Shown piece by piece: positions 1-8,366 of a stretch of DNA of 64,000 nucleotides. The notes beneath the pieces were generated by a model. That model did no database searches. It was given only the letters and a program-made list of their open reading frames with translations, and was not told the origin of the DNA. This stretch comes from JBBDIK01 sp964640385 (GTDB lineage Bacteria; Actinomycetota; UBA4738; JBBDHU01). The DNA lies in NCBI GenBank assembly GCA_964640385.1, contig CAZXFL010000010.1:8361-72360 (forward strand), in the 5' to 3' direction. Every line of letters begins with the position of its first letter. Position 1 is the stretch's first letter. The position numbers were made by a program, and so were the translations under genes.

Positions 1-2
1 CG

Positions 3-350
3 GCCAGCGAGTGGATCTGCGACGCGGCCCGGGACATGACTTGGTACATCGAGCACGGCGAAGAACCTCACCCGGTGATCCAGATGGCGCTCGAAGAGAC
101 CGAGGAGACCTCGGCGGAAACCCCGGTCCACGCCGGTTCCGAGGCCGACGGGAAGTCGCTGCGGGAGTTGCGCCTGGAGACCGAGACCGGCATGTGGGTC
201 GTTGCGGTGCAACGCGGCACCCAGTGGATCTACCGGCCGCGTGCGTCGTTCGCGTTCGCGGCGGGAGACCGGGCGATCTCGGTCGGCCCGGAAGAAGGGG
301 AAGCGCCGCTCGCCGCCCTGTTCGGCGCCGATGCGCCCGGCGACGACTAG
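3..350 (+). CDS. PhoU/TrkA-C domain protein, C-terminal part (cut by window start)
   Basis: The frame is open from the first base of the window, so only the C-terminal 115 residues are present. The first part (ASEWICDAARDMTWYIEHGE) looks like the end of a PhoU-like helical bundle. The last 60 residues match the RCK_C/TrkA-C pattern, with a basic-aromatic strand (GTQWIYRP) and FAAGDRAISVGP before the end. Proteins of this layout usually form the cytoplasmic ligand-binding part of potassium channels or transporters, so a role in K+ transport control is inferred. The stop overlaps the convergent ispH stop by four bases. An internal ATG at 36 is not the real start because the similarity begins earlier. 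Confidence 0.72.
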   Translation, partial: ASEWICDAARDMTWYIEHGEEPHPVIQMALEETEETSAETPVHAGSEADGKSLRELRLETETGMWVVAVQRGTQWIYRPRASFAFAAGDRAISVGPEEGEAPLAALFGADAPGDD

Positions 351-1294
351 GCCTGCGTCAGCGGTACCTCACGGACACCGGCCGGCAGCGAGAACCGAAC
401 GCCCTCCTGCGCGACATCCAGCTCCTCGACCTCACGCGCCCCCTGGTCCCCGAGGAACGCGAGCATCCGGTCGACGAGCCATTCGGGAGCCGACGCGCCC
501 GACGTCAGGCCGACGACGTCGGCGCCCTCCAGCCACGCGGGATCGACCTCGGTCTCGTCATCGACCAGGTAGGCCGGCGTCCCGCGGTCGCGAGAGACCT
601 CGACGAGCCGGTTCGAGTTCGACGAGTTCTTCGACCCGATGACGAGAACGACATCGGCCTGCTCGGCGATCACCTTCACCGCGTCCTGGCGGTTCTGCGT
701 CGCGTAGCAGATGTCCTCCCGCGGCGGCCCCTGCATCAGCGGGAACCGTTCGCGGAGCGCTTCGATGATCGCGTCGGTCTCGTCCACCGACAGCGTCGTC
801 TGGGTCAGGTACGACAGGTTCGTGGGGTCGGACACCTCGACCGTGCGTGCCTCGTCGATCGTCTGCACCAGGATCGTGCGTTCCGGCGCCTGACCTGTCG
901 TTCCGACAACCTCCTCGTGGCCGGCGTGGCCGATCAGCAGGATGGTCCGGCCATCGTCGGCGAACCGACGCGCCTCCAGGTGCACCTTGGTCACCAACGG
1001 ACAGGTGGCGTCGATCACCTCGAGATCGCGGTCGGCCGAGTTCCCGTAGACCTCCGGCGCGACCCCGTGGGCGGACAGAACCACCACCGCACCGGCGGGA
1101 ACCTCAGTCTCCTCCTCGACGAAGATCGCGCCCTTGGCCTCGAGGTCACGCACGACCGGCAGGTTGTGGACGATCTGCTTGCGCACGTACACCGGCACAC
1201 CGTGCTTGGTGAGCGCGAGTTCGACGGCGTCGACGGCGCGCTCGACGCCGGCGCAGTAGCCGCGTGGGTGGGCCAGCAGGACCTTGGTGGGCAC
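347..1294 (-). CDS. ispH: 4-hydroxy-3-methylbut-2-enyl diphosphate reductase
   Basis: IspH (LytB) makes isopentenyl and dimethylallyl diphosphate in the last step of the MEP isoprenoid pathway, using an oxygen-sensitive [4Fe-4S] cluster. The 315-residue product has the three cluster cysteines, in GYCAGV (Cys14), DATCPLV (near residue 100) and DICYATQNRQ (near residue 198). The proton-relay region GHAGHEEV and the substrate-binding SKNSSNSNRL loop are also present. Length and all motifs fit a complete enzyme. It stands alone between two convergent or same-strand genes and shows no operon partner. Confidence 0.97.
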   Translation of the reverse strand: MPTKVLLAHPRGYCAGVERAVDAVELALTKHGVPVYVRKQIVHNLPVVRDLEAKGAIFVEEETEVPAGAVVVLSAHGVAPEVYGNSADRDLEVIDATCPLVTKVHLEARRFADDGRTILLIGHAGHEEVVGTTGQAPERTILVQTIDEARTVEVSDPTNLSYLTQTTLSVDETDAIIEALRERFPLMQGPPREDICYATQNRQDAVKVIAEQADVVLVIGSKNSSNSNRLVEVSRDRGTPAYLVDDETEVDPAWLEGADVVGLTSGASAPEWLVDRMLAFLGDQGAREVEELDVAQEGVRFSLPAGVREVPLTQA

Positions 1295-1360
1295 GACTCC
1301 ATGCTACCGCCGGGGCTCGCGGAACCGGCGGGATGTGGGGAGGGCTTCCGAACGCAACCC

Positions 1361-3124
1361 CTAGTTGAATGGGTTCCCGTCGTCCGCGCCGGGGTCGGTC
1401 GTGCCCGGGTCGGTCGTGCCGGGATCCGTGGCACCGCCGTCGCTCCCGGCGCGCTTGGTGGTCCGGTCCTCCTCAGCCACCACGTCGCGCTCGGGGTGCA
1501 AGGACTCGCCTGCCTTCTTCAGTGCATCCTTCATGCACGGGAGCTTCTTCATGAGCACAGCCGGGAACACCGCCTGGAACATAGTGTCGTTCCCGCTCGG
1601 CACGTCCTTGGACGGGATGTCGCCCTCGGTCAGGCCCATGATGTATCGCGAGATCTCAGGGGCATCGTTCGCCGCCGACGCTCGCAGCCAGATCTGGGTC
1701 GGACGGATCTCCTGGATCCCGCCGTTGAAGCGCTCGTTGAGCTTCTCCTCGAGGAGGACATTGTCGATCGGATACGCGCCGCTCACAGCGGGGTCGAGCT
1801 GATGTCCGTGATCGGCGGTCACGACCATCGCCCACTCCCCCTCACCGACCCGCTTGTTCAGATAGCTCACGAGGATCTTGAGGTTCTGATCCTGAACCTC
1901 GACGGTGTCCTGCATCTCGATACTGTTGATCGAGTAGCCGTGACCCACGTTGTCGATCGCCTTGTAGTTCAGGAATAGCAGGTCCGGCACGTTGTCCTTG
2001 CCGAACTTCTCGCGCTTGATCACGGTCGTGATGAGTTTCGTCTGCTGCCAGATGCGGGCCGGTGTGTCCCATCCGAACCGCATCTTCGGGTCGGTCTGGA
2101 AGTCGTGGCCGCGCCAGGCGCCGTCCATCGACCCGTCGAGGGCATCGACCTCCTTGAGGTAGTCCGTGAAGGTCGGGAGTTTGTTCACGTAGCGGGGGAA
2201 CTTGAAGTAGGGCTTGATCGTGTCGCGGAGGTTCCAGACGATTCCTTCGTCTCCCTCATCGCCGGTGTTCTCCCGGTTGACGGCGATATCACGGTCGCCG
2301 CCTCCCCACATCGAGCCGTGGCTGAGCGCACCGAGGTGTGCCCCGAGACTGGCCAGCCCACCGACGATGGGCTTGTTGTCCATCGCCCGGTCGTAGAGGT
2401 CCGCGAGCGTCGGAACGATCATCGTGATCGGGCCGTTCCCCCACGGCGTGACCATGTCGCCGTTGATCCGCATGTGCTGATCGAGTACACCGTTGGTGAG
2501 CGGGAACGCACCCGTCCCGATCGTCGCGTGGGCCGGCGGCGTGTCGGACTGGGCCGATCCGACCGTGGCGTTCTCGAACCATGTGCCCTTGTCGATCAGG
2601 CTCTCCAGGTACGGCCACGAACGCGGATGGGCGTCGAGCACATCGCGGCCGCCGGCGTCCCAGACCAGCGTGACGATCAGCTTCGGCGGATCCTTGCGCT
2701 TGGCCTTCGGCTCGAGCGCGGTCCGCAGGACCTTCCCGTCCGGCGCCGGGAACGGGTAGTGCAGGATCGCACCCTCGGTCGGGGCGATGTCGGCGAGGGT
2801 CACCGGCTTCGACACGCTCCCCCGGGCCTTGATGAACCCCGGGCCGTACCAGAACATCGGGACATGCTGGAGGTAGTCCCAGGGGCCGGCGTGCGGGAAC
2901 CCCCTGCCCAGGTAGTTGGGCTCACGCGGGACGACGATGAGGTCTCCCCCTCGGTCTTGCCGCCAGCCGCGCCAGATCCGGAGCAGCTCGTCATCCGCCA
3001 GGGTGCACGCCGCGCGCTCGAGGTCGCCCGTGCCCTGAGCGGCCCCGCTGGGTGTGACCGGCACGAGTAAGGCCCCCAGGAGGAGGCATCCGAGCAGCGG
3101 TCCGAGCAGGCGTCGCATCGTCAT
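1361..3124 (-). CDS. Secreted alkaline-phosphatase-superfamily phosphodiesterase
   Basis: The 587-residue product begins with a clear signal peptide (MTMRR, then a long hydrophobic stretch ending near PSGAAQG). The central region has the type I phosphodiesterase/nucleotide pyrophosphatase pattern. A metal-binding start (LVWDAGGRD), the nucleophile threonine in DTPPAHATIGTGAFP, and VTADHGHQLDP with metal ligands near residue 440 are all visible. The family hydrolyses phosphodiesters or phosphomonoesters outside the cell; the substrate cannot be read from sequence. The last 25 residues are a low-complexity DPGTTDPGTTDPG tail that may act as a wall spacer. The pho regulon lies nearby, but no PHO-box-like repeat is seen upstream. 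Confidence 0.85.
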   Translation of the reverse strand: MTMRRLLGPLLGCLLLGALLVPVTPSGAAQGTGDLERAACTLADDELLRIWRGWRQDRGGDLIVVPREPNYLGRGFPHAGPWDYLQHVPMFWYGPGFIKARGSVSKPVTLADIAPTEGAILHYPFPAPDGKVLRTALEPKAKRKDPPKLIVTLVWDAGGRDVLDAHPRSWPYLESLIDKGTWFENATVGSAQSDTPPAHATIGTGAFPLTNGVLDQHMRINGDMVTPWGNGPITMIVPTLADLYDRAMDNKPIVGGLASLGAHLGALSHGSMWGGGDRDIAVNRENTGDEGDEGIVWNLRDTIKPYFKFPRYVNKLPTFTDYLKEVDALDGSMDGAWRGHDFQTDPKMRFGWDTPARIWQQTKLITTVIKREKFGKDNVPDLLFLNYKAIDNVGHGYSINSIEMQDTVEVQDQNLKILVSYLNKRVGEGEWAMVVTADHGHQLDPAVSGAYPIDNVLLEEKLNERFNGGIQEIRPTQIWLRASAANDAPEISRYIMGLTEGDIPSKDVPSGNDTMFQAVFPAVLMKKLPCMKDALKKAGESLHPERDVVAEEDRTTKRAGSDGGATDPGTTDPGTTDPGADDGNPFN

Positions 3125-3252
3125 AGGTGTGAGTGTCCCGAGAGGGGCAGCGAGCGTACCCGAAACCGTAGGTCACTCCTAGGAAGAGCCACGAACTTCG
3201 CGGACCAGCCCCCCTCACGATCTGTTCGCCACCAGGCACGGAGCGGTTCTCA

Positions 3253-3373
3253 GGCAGGCCCGACGGTATGCTTGCCAGCCCCCGGGACCGCCGCTATGGT
3301 GACCGGGTCCCGGACACACCGTCCGAACGCCCAACCTGAACCCATCGCTGCTGCATCGGCTGATTCGGGTTCG
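3253..3373 (+). promoter_or_regulatory. Three consecutive stem-loops in the rlpA leader
   Basis: Upstream of the RlpA-like gene are three inverted repeats in a row. GGCAGGC (3253-3259) pairs with GCTTGCC (3270-3276). CCGGGACC (3282-3289) pairs perfectly with GGTCCCGG (3306-3313). GAACCC (3338-3343) pairs with GGGTTC (3367-3372). A ribosome-binding AAGGAG follows at about 3383. If transcription starts upstream of 3253, the leader would be highly structured. I looked for the c-di-AMP (ydaO) riboswitch core that precedes cell-wall hydrolase genes in other actinobacteria and did not find it, so no ligand is proposed. Confidence 0.35.
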
Positions 3374-3395
3374 ACCTCAACGTAAGGAGCGACCG

Positions 3396-3968
3396 ATGGG
3401 ACGCAGGTCGATGCGCAGGACGCTCGTCGCGCTAGTCGCGACGGTCGCGATCGTGGCGACGGCGTCCCTCCTCCCGCTCCCCTCCGCGTTCGGGCAGATC
3501 GACCACACGATCGACCGCTGGTGGCAGTACGACCCGTCCGTGTGGCATCATGGGTTCTCCCAGCACCCCAGGCTGGTGGACCAGCACCAGCGATGGCACG
3601 ACAACCACCGGGACGCCGGGGCGAGTCGCCACGAGCAGTACCACAAGGAGCTCGCGCGGGCCCATCGCCGGATGCATTACCACGAGGCCCTCCGGTCGGA
3701 TACCGGAGACGCGACCTGGTACGACGCCGACGGGGGGACCGGTGCGTGCGGCAAGACCTTGCGCGGTATGTACGTCGCGCATAGGACCTGGGCATGTGGC
3801 TCGCTCGTGTCGGTGCGGGCGAACGGGAAGTACGTCTTCGTCCGCGTACTCGACCGCGGACCCTACGGCGAGGGGCGCATCGTCGACCTCTCGCATGCGG
3901 CCTTCAGGAAGCTCGCACCGCTCTCACAAGGCGTGATCGACGTCCACGCGGTCAAGCTCAAACGCTAG
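3396..3968 (+). CDS. Secreted RlpA-like double-psi beta-barrel protein
   Basis: The 190-residue protein has a signal peptide (residues 1 to about 33, ending in PSAFGQ). Next comes a histidine- and tryptophan-rich linker (residues 38-95, over ten His), then an RlpA-like double-psi beta-barrel. The barrel shows GDATWYDADGGTGACGKTLRG, a hydrophobic AHRTWACGSLVSV strand and the conserved VRVLDRGPYGEGRIVDLSHAAF. The aspartate of DRGP and the DLS motif are typical of septal lytic transglycosylase RlpA and expansin-like folds. A role in peptidoglycan binding or cleavage at the cell wall is inferred. The His-rich linker is unusual and could bind metal. Confidence 0.8.
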   Translation: MGRRSMRRTLVALVATVAIVATASLLPLPSAFGQIDHTIDRWWQYDPSVWHHGFSQHPRLVDQHQRWHDNHRDAGASRHEQYHKELARAHRRMHYHEALRSDTGDATWYDADGGTGACGKTLRGMYVAHRTWACGSLVSVRANGKYVFVRVLDRGPYGEGRIVDLSHAAFRKLAPLSQGVIDVHAVKLKR

Positions 3969-4305
3969 CGTCCGGGGCCCGGACCGGGCCTCCCGGGCGC
4001 GGCGCGGCCTTGATCGCTCCGCGGATCTCCTCCAACGACCCCACGGTCACGTTCACTTCGGGCGCCTCGAAGTCGGCCACGATGCGGAGTGCCGGGTACG
4101 CGGCCCGCGCCCGCCGCGCGAGTTCGGTGAACGGTCCCGAGACAACCATGAGGTGCGCGCGGCCCTCGGCGAGCTGCGCCAGGGCATCCTCAGCACTCGT
4201 AGCTCCGGGCACCAGCTCCCATTCCGCGGTGACCGACGCGCGCTTGAGCACGGCCAGCGCCTCGGCGTCCGGAGCGACACACAGCACTTTCAAGGCACGA
4301 CACAT
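3958..4305 (-). CDS. Receiver-like small protein, phosphoacceptor not conserved
   Basis: The 115-residue product resembles the alpha/beta fold of response-regulator receivers (KVLCVAPDAEALAVLKRA, later HLMVVSGPFTELARRAR). The usual acidic pocket and phospho-accepting Asp are not evident; the position after strand 3 reads VVSGPF. It is therefore a pseudo-receiver at best. It starts two bases after the corA stop, so it is probably co-transcribed with corA. The ATG at 4305 was chosen because upstream in-frame codons run into corA. No function can be assigned. Confidence 0.55.
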   Translation of the reverse strand: MCRALKVLCVAPDAEALAVLKRASVTAEWELVPGATSAEDALAQLAEGRAHLMVVSGPFTELARRARAAYPALRIVADFEAPEVNVTVGSLEEIRGAIKAAPRPGGPVRAPDASV

Positions 4306-4307
4306 CG

Positions 4308-5294
4308 CTACAGCCAGTCCTTGCGCTTGAACACGCGGAACAAGACGAACCCCGTAACGAGCATGATACCCACGGCCATCGGATACCCGAACACGAACTC
4401 GAGCTCCGGCATCCGGCGGAAGTTCATCCCGTAGATGCCCGCGATCAAGGTCGGGGCCAACAGGATCGCTGCCCACGCGGAAAGCTTCTTCATCGTCTGA
4501 TTCAACTCGTTCGAAACCTGTGCCATCTGCGCCTCGAAGGCCGACGTCAGTTGGTCCCGCGCGTTGTCGATCAGCTCCGTCACGCGCAGGACCGCGTCCG
4601 CGACGTCCCGGAAGTCCTCGGCGGCCCCGGGCCCGACGAATCGGGCCGGTCGCTGGGCGAGTTCGCGGAGCTCCCCGAAGGGCAGGATCTGACGGCGGAA
4701 CCGGGCGAGTTCCCCGCGCAGCCGATGGATCTCGAGCTGAAGATCCCGGCGGCGTTCCTGGCTCGCTTTCGAGCCCGGTGCGTCCTGATCGTCGAACACC
4801 CGGTCGGTCACCGCATCCGCTTGCTCCTCGAACCGATCGACCACGTCGAAGTAGTCATCGACGACTTCGTCCAGCAAAACGGCGAGCAGGAACGCGCCTC
4901 CTTCGTTCCCCCGATCCGGGGTCCGGGCCCAGCGGCGGGTAACCGGCGACAGGTCGAAGGGCGGCCCGTACCGCAGCGTTAGCAGGAACGTCGCCCCTGC
5001 GATCGCGTGGACCTCATGGGTCTTCAGCTCTCCGTCGAACAGTACGCCGTAACACCGGACGAGCAGGACATCATCGAAGACCTTCGTCTTCGGTGGGCGG
5101 CCGAGCCGCTGGAGCCGGGCCAGGTCGAACTCGACCAGCGGCGGGATGGCCGCCTGCAGCTCGGCGAAGTCGTTCGGCTCCGGGGCGATCACATCGAGCC
5201 AGACCAGTTCGTCCGACGCAAGGAGCGAGCCGACCCCGTCGAGGTCGGTGACCGAAGGGTCCTTCACGCCGCCGCGGTACAAGGAACATTCCAC
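4308..5294 (-). CDS. corA: CorA-family magnesium/cobalt transporter
   Basis: CorA forms a pentameric Mg2+ channel in the cytoplasmic membrane. The product (about 328 residues from the GTG at 5294) has the soluble alpha/beta N-terminal domain with VWLDV-type start, a long helical stalk (residues about 180-265) and two C-terminal membrane helices. The signature YGMNF follows the first helix. The second helix ends in a basic tail (FKRKDWL), as in the family. The longer frame up to 5486 would overlap the divergent TetR gene and its extra residues do not look like CorA, so the GTG start is preferred. Confidence 0.92.
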   Translation of the reverse strand: MECSLYRGGVKDPSVTDLDGVGSLLASDELVWLDVIAPEPNDFAELQAAIPPLVEFDLARLQRLGRPPKTKVFDDVLLVRCYGVLFDGELKTHEVHAIAGATFLLTLRYGPPFDLSPVTRRWARTPDRGNEGGAFLLAVLLDEVVDDYFDVVDRFEEQADAVTDRVFDDQDAPGSKASQERRRDLQLEIHRLRGELARFRRQILPFGELRELAQRPARFVGPGAAEDFRDVADAVLRVTELIDNARDQLTSAFEAQMAQVSNELNQTMKKLSAWAAILLAPTLIAGIYGMNFRRMPELEFVFGYPMAVGIMLVTGFVLFRVFKRKDWL

Positions 5295-5343
5295 GAGCGC
5301 AGCGTACCCCAAGGACCCGGGCCGGGTCCGGTAGCATGACCAC

Positions 5344-5946
5344 GTGGCCACCACCCCCGCCAAGCGGCGTATGCGCGCGCCCGAACGACGGGCCCAGCTC
5401 CTGGAAGTTGCACGGATGGCCTTCGGGCGCAACGGTTTCCACGAGGTATCGATGGAGACGGTCGCCCGAGAGGCCGGCGTCACCAAGCCGATCCTCTACG
5501 ACCACTTCGCTTCCAAGGAGGAGCTGTACCGGGCCCTCATCGAAGAGGACGCCGCGGCGCTCGAGGCCCGGGTCCGAGCGGCCCTGGCGGCCCGCACCGG
5601 CAACCGCGAACGCATCCGCGCCTCCTTCCAGGCCTACTACGACTTCGTCGACGAACACGCGGAGGGGTTCCGGCTCGTCATGCGGGAGCAAGCGAGCCCG
5701 GTCGCTCTCTCGCCGGTCCGCGAGGTCCGCGAGCACATCATCCGGGCCGTCGCCGAGGTGATCGAACGCCAGTCCCATGGCGGGGTGAGCGGCGCGGACG
5801 CCGAGATGGTGGCCGTCGGCGTGATAGCCCTGGTCGAAGCCGGCGCGCAGCGAGACCCGGGCGGGCCCCCCAGCCAGCGGCAGCGCCAGCTCGACATCCT
5901 GGTCCGGCTGGCCTGGCGGGGCATCACCGGCGTGACGAGGGACTGA
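5344..5946 (+). CDS. TetR-family transcriptional regulator
   Basis: The 200-residue protein starts with GTG. An N-terminal helix-turn-helix is visible (residues about 15-60: AFGRNGFHEVSMETVAREAG, VTKPILYDHFASKEELYRAL), the standard TetR DNA-binding domain. The rest is a helical ligand and dimerisation domain that does not identify the ligand. It is divergent from corA with about 50 bases between them. It is followed after ten bases by a histidine phosphatase gene with which it may form an operon. Autoregulation and control of a neighbour are inferred. Confidence 0.88.
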   Translation: MATTPAKRRMRAPERRAQLLEVARMAFGRNGFHEVSMETVAREAGVTKPILYDHFASKEELYRALIEEDAAALEARVRAALAARTGNRERIRASFQAYYDFVDEHAEGFRLVMREQASPVALSPVREVREHIIRAVAEVIERQSHGGVSGADAEMVAVGVIALVEAGAQRDPGGPPSQRQRQLDILVRLAWRGITGVTRD

Positions 5947-5956
5947 CGCCTGGCAC

Positions 5957-6547
5957 ATGACCGACGTCTACCTGATCCGTCACGGTCGTACGGCTCTCAA
6001 TACGGCCGGCCGCTACCGCGGACGTGACGATCCGCCCCTCGATGAGGCCGGCATGATGGAGGCCGAGGAAACGGCCCTCCGTCTCGCAGGCGTGCCCTTG
6101 CGTTCTGTCGCCGCGAGTCTCCTGCGGCGAGCGATCCAGACGGCCGAGATCGTCGCTACTCCGCACGGCCTGCACGTCGAGCCCGACGCCCGCCTCATCG
6201 ACATCGACTACGGACCTTGGACCGCGCTCACCCAAGACGAAGCGACCGAACTCGACCCCGACCTCCATGCAGCCTTCCGCCGCTCTCCACTCGCAGCCGC
6301 TACACCTGCCGAGCGCGTCGAAGAGGTGGGTCACCGGCTGGCAGAAGCTCTCGAGACCATGGCTCAGCGCCATCCGGGTAACGCGGTTGCCATGGTGTCC
6401 CACGATGTACCGATCCGAGCCTTGGTGTCACGACTCCTCGGATACGAGGGGGAGCGCTTCTGGACGTTCCCGGTGCCAACCGGGTCGGTGACCCAGCTCG
6501 CGATCACCGACGGCAGGGTCGACGTCGTCAAGCTCCCCGAGGGCTGA
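5957..6547 (+). CDS. Histidine phosphatase family protein (phosphoglycerate-mutase-like)
   Basis: The 196-residue protein opens with the catalytic YLIRHGRTALN motif (phospho-histidine in RHG) and keeps the second histidine in MVSHDVPIRAL near residue 148. Between them are the usual LLRRAIQTAEI and ERV segments. Such enzymes dephosphorylate small molecules such as sugar phosphates, adenosylcobalamin intermediates or phosphoproteins; the substrate is open. Its 3' end overlaps the end of the convergent arsC gene by 20 bases. Confidence 0.86.
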   Translation: MTDVYLIRHGRTALNTAGRYRGRDDPPLDEAGMMEAEETALRLAGVPLRSVAASLLRRAIQTAEIVATPHGLHVEPDARLIDIDYGPWTALTQDEATELDPDLHAAFRRSPLAAATPAERVEEVGHRLAEALETMAQRHPGNAVAMVSHDVPIRALVSRLLGYEGERFWTFPVPTGSVTQLAITDGRVDVVKLPEG

Positions 6548-6974
6548 GGGGGTCGGCCTTCAAGAGCTCGTTGACCAACCCTCGCACCCGGAGATCGATC
6601 TCGGCCAGGATGGGCCGGACCTCGTCCAGAGAGCGACCGGCCGGATCGGGAAGCTCCCAGTCCCGATAGCGCTTCCCCGGAAACACGGGGCATGCGTCTC
6701 CGCATCCCATAGTGATCACCACGTCGGCCGCCTGGACATCGTTCGTCGTCAGCCCTCGCGGCCGAGCCCCGGAAAGATCGATACCGATCTCGGACATCGC
6801 CCGAGTTACGGCAGGGTTGATCTCATCTGCGGGGGTGCTCCCGGCGGACCGGACACGGAGACGCCTCCCCGCGTACCGTTCCAGAAGAGCGGCCGCCATC
6901 TGGCTCCGTCCCGCGTTGTGGACACACACGAACAACACCTCTGGGATGTCGTCGGGCCGCGTACCCTCGGTCAT
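6528..6974 (-). CDS. arsC: Arsenate reductase / low-molecular-weight protein tyrosine phosphatase family
   Basis: The 148-residue product carries the P-loop FVCVHNAGRSQMA and a second cysteine pair in MGCGDACPVFPG. This spacing is typical of thioredoxin- or mycothiol-linked ArsC rather than plain tyrosine phosphatases. It reduces arsenate to arsenite. The ATG at 6974 overlaps the stop of the phoB-like regulator by four bases (ATGA), so it is the last gene of the pst-pho operon. The context makes sense because Pst transporters also take up arsenate. The longer upstream frame was rejected because it runs into the regulator gene. Confidence 0.87.
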   Translation of the reverse strand: MTEGTRPDDIPEVLFVCVHNAGRSQMAAALLERYAGRRLRVRSAGSTPADEINPAVTRAMSEIGIDLSGARPRGLTTNDVQAADVVITMGCGDACPVFPGKRYRDWELPDPAGRSLDEVRPILAEIDLRVRGLVNELLKADPLSPRGA

Positions 6975-7681
6975 CCGTCCACGAACTTGTAGCCGAGACC
7001 GCGAACCGTCAACAGGTACACCGGGTGATGCGGGTCGTCTTCGATCTTGCCACGCAACCGCTTCACGTGTACGTCGAGCGTCTTCGTATCCCCGAAATAG
7101 TCGGGGCCCCACACCTCCTCGATCAGGAAGTCGCGCGTGAGGAGCCTCCCCTTACGGAGAAGGAGGATCTCCAGGAGTTCGAACTCCTTCGGTGGAAGTG
7201 CGATCGTCTCCCCGCGTACGCGCACCTCGTGCCGGGCCACGTCCATCTCGACCGGTCCGCCGAGGATGGCCTCGTCGGGCGAGGATGGAACGGCATCGGT
7301 CGGACGAACCCGTCGGAGGTTCGCCCTGACCCGCGAGACCAGCTCCAGGACCGAGAATGGCTTCGTCACGTAGTCGTCTGCACCTAGCTCGAGCCCCGCC
7401 ACCTTGTCCGCCTCGGCGTCCTTCGCCGTCACCATGATGATCGGAACGTCCGACTCCGAGCGGATCGCGCGACAAACATCGAGTCCGGCGACCTCAGGCA
7501 ACATCAGGTCGAGGATCACGAGGGAAGGTGGGTTCGCACGAAATCGATCCAGAGCCTGCTGCCCGTCACCCGCCGTCGTCACGAGGTACCCTTCACGCTC
7601 GAGGTTGTACCGGACGGTCTCCGCAAGTGACTCTTCGTCCTCAACCACGAGGATCCGGGTCCGGGATTCAGAGGATGTCAT
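6971..7681 (-). CDS. phoB: Response regulator of the phosphate two-component system (RegX3/PhoB type)
   Basis: The 236-residue protein has a full receiver domain (acidic pair VVEDEE, phospho-acceptor Asp in LVILDLMLPEV, Lys in YVTKPF). A C-terminal winged-helix DNA-binding domain follows, with LPPKEFELLEILL and KTLDVHVKRLRGKIE. It is the OmpR/PhoB type that binds PHO boxes. Its partner kinase is probably the divergent phoR at 12.4 kb. It overlaps phoU by 14 bases and arsC by four, so it is translated as part of the pst operon. Confidence 0.93.
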   Translation of the reverse strand: MTSSESRTRILVVEDEESLAETVRYNLEREGYLVTTAGDGQQALDRFRANPPSLVILDLMLPEVAGLDVCRAIRSESDVPIIMVTAKDAEADKVAGLELGADDYVTKPFSVLELVSRVRANLRRVRPTDAVPSSPDEAILGGPVEMDVARHEVRVRGETIALPPKEFELLEILLLRKGRLLTRDFLIEEVWGPDYFGDTKTLDVHVKRLRGKIEDDPHHPVYLLTVRGLGYKFVDG

Positions 7682-8366
7682 CGGGACCGAGATCGTCCTC
7701 GGGATGGGACGCGTCGGTGAACTCCCGGAACTCGCCGGTTAGCAGGAAGCCGACCTGCTCGCCGATGTCGACCGCGTGATCCCCGACCCGCTCGAGCTGG
7801 CGGGCCACGATGATCATCCGGAGCCCCCACTTGAGCTTGTCGGTGTCGTCCGCGAGCGCGGCGACCTCCTTGTAGATCCCCAGATTGAGCCGGTCGACCG
7901 GATCATCCATCTGCGGCAACTGGAGACACAGTTCAAGATCTCGCCCGCGGAACGCTTCCATCGCCGTTCGGATCATCATCCCGACGATATCGCTCATCTC
8001 CTGCAGATGGGTGAGGATGGTCTGGCTCCGCGGGCGATCGCGCACCGATAGGTATGTCTTGGCGATGTTTACCGCCATGTCTCCGACCCGTTCGAGATGG
8101 AGGTTGGTATGGAGGATCGCCGAGATCAGACGAAGGTCGATCGCAACGGGCGTCTGCAGCGCAAGGACCTCGAGTGTCCGCCGGTCGACCGACATATACT
8201 TCTCATCGATCACATCGTCGCCCTCGATGACCCGTTCCGCGCGCGCGACATCGCCCTCGACCATCGCTTGAACCGCCTGCTGGACCGCCCGCTCCGCCAG
8301 CTCACCCATCCCGAGGATGTCCAACTCGAGGAGATCGAGCTCTTCATGGAAATGTACGCGCGCCAT
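7668..8366 (-). CDS. phoU: Phosphate signalling and transport accessory protein PhoU
   Basis: PhoU links the Pst transporter to the PhoR kinase and damps phosphate uptake and signalling. The 232-residue protein has two repeated three-helix bundles, each with the metal-binding-type pattern HLERVGDMAVNIAKTYL (first) and QLERVGDHAVDIGEQVGF (second). The ATG at 8366 overlaps the pstB stop by one base (TGATG). The longer frame upstream was discarded because it lies inside pstB. The C-terminus ends in an acidic tail (HPEDDLGPDDIL). Confidence 0.95.
   Translation of the reverse strand: MARVHFHEELDLLELDILGMGELAERAVQQAVQAMVEGDVARAERVIEGDDVIDEKYMSVDRRTLEVLALQTPVAIDLRLISAILHTNLHLERVGDMAVNIAKTYLSVRDRPRSQTILTHLQEMSDIVGMMIRTAMEAFRGRDLELCLQLPQMDDPVDRLNLGIYKEVAALADDTDKLKWGLRMIIVARQLERVGDHAVDIGEQVGFLLTGEFREFTDASHPEDDLGPDDIL

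Noticed and set aside
11..1978. A 655-codon plus-strand open frame
   Set aside because: It lies antisense to ispH and the phosphodiesterase gene, is rich in Arg, and shows no family pattern; GC-rich DNA produces such frames by chance.
3125..3395. c-di-AMP (ydaO) riboswitch before the RlpA-like gene
   Set aside because: The conserved GGGTGAATCC and CCGAATCCGTCAGC-type core sequences are absent.
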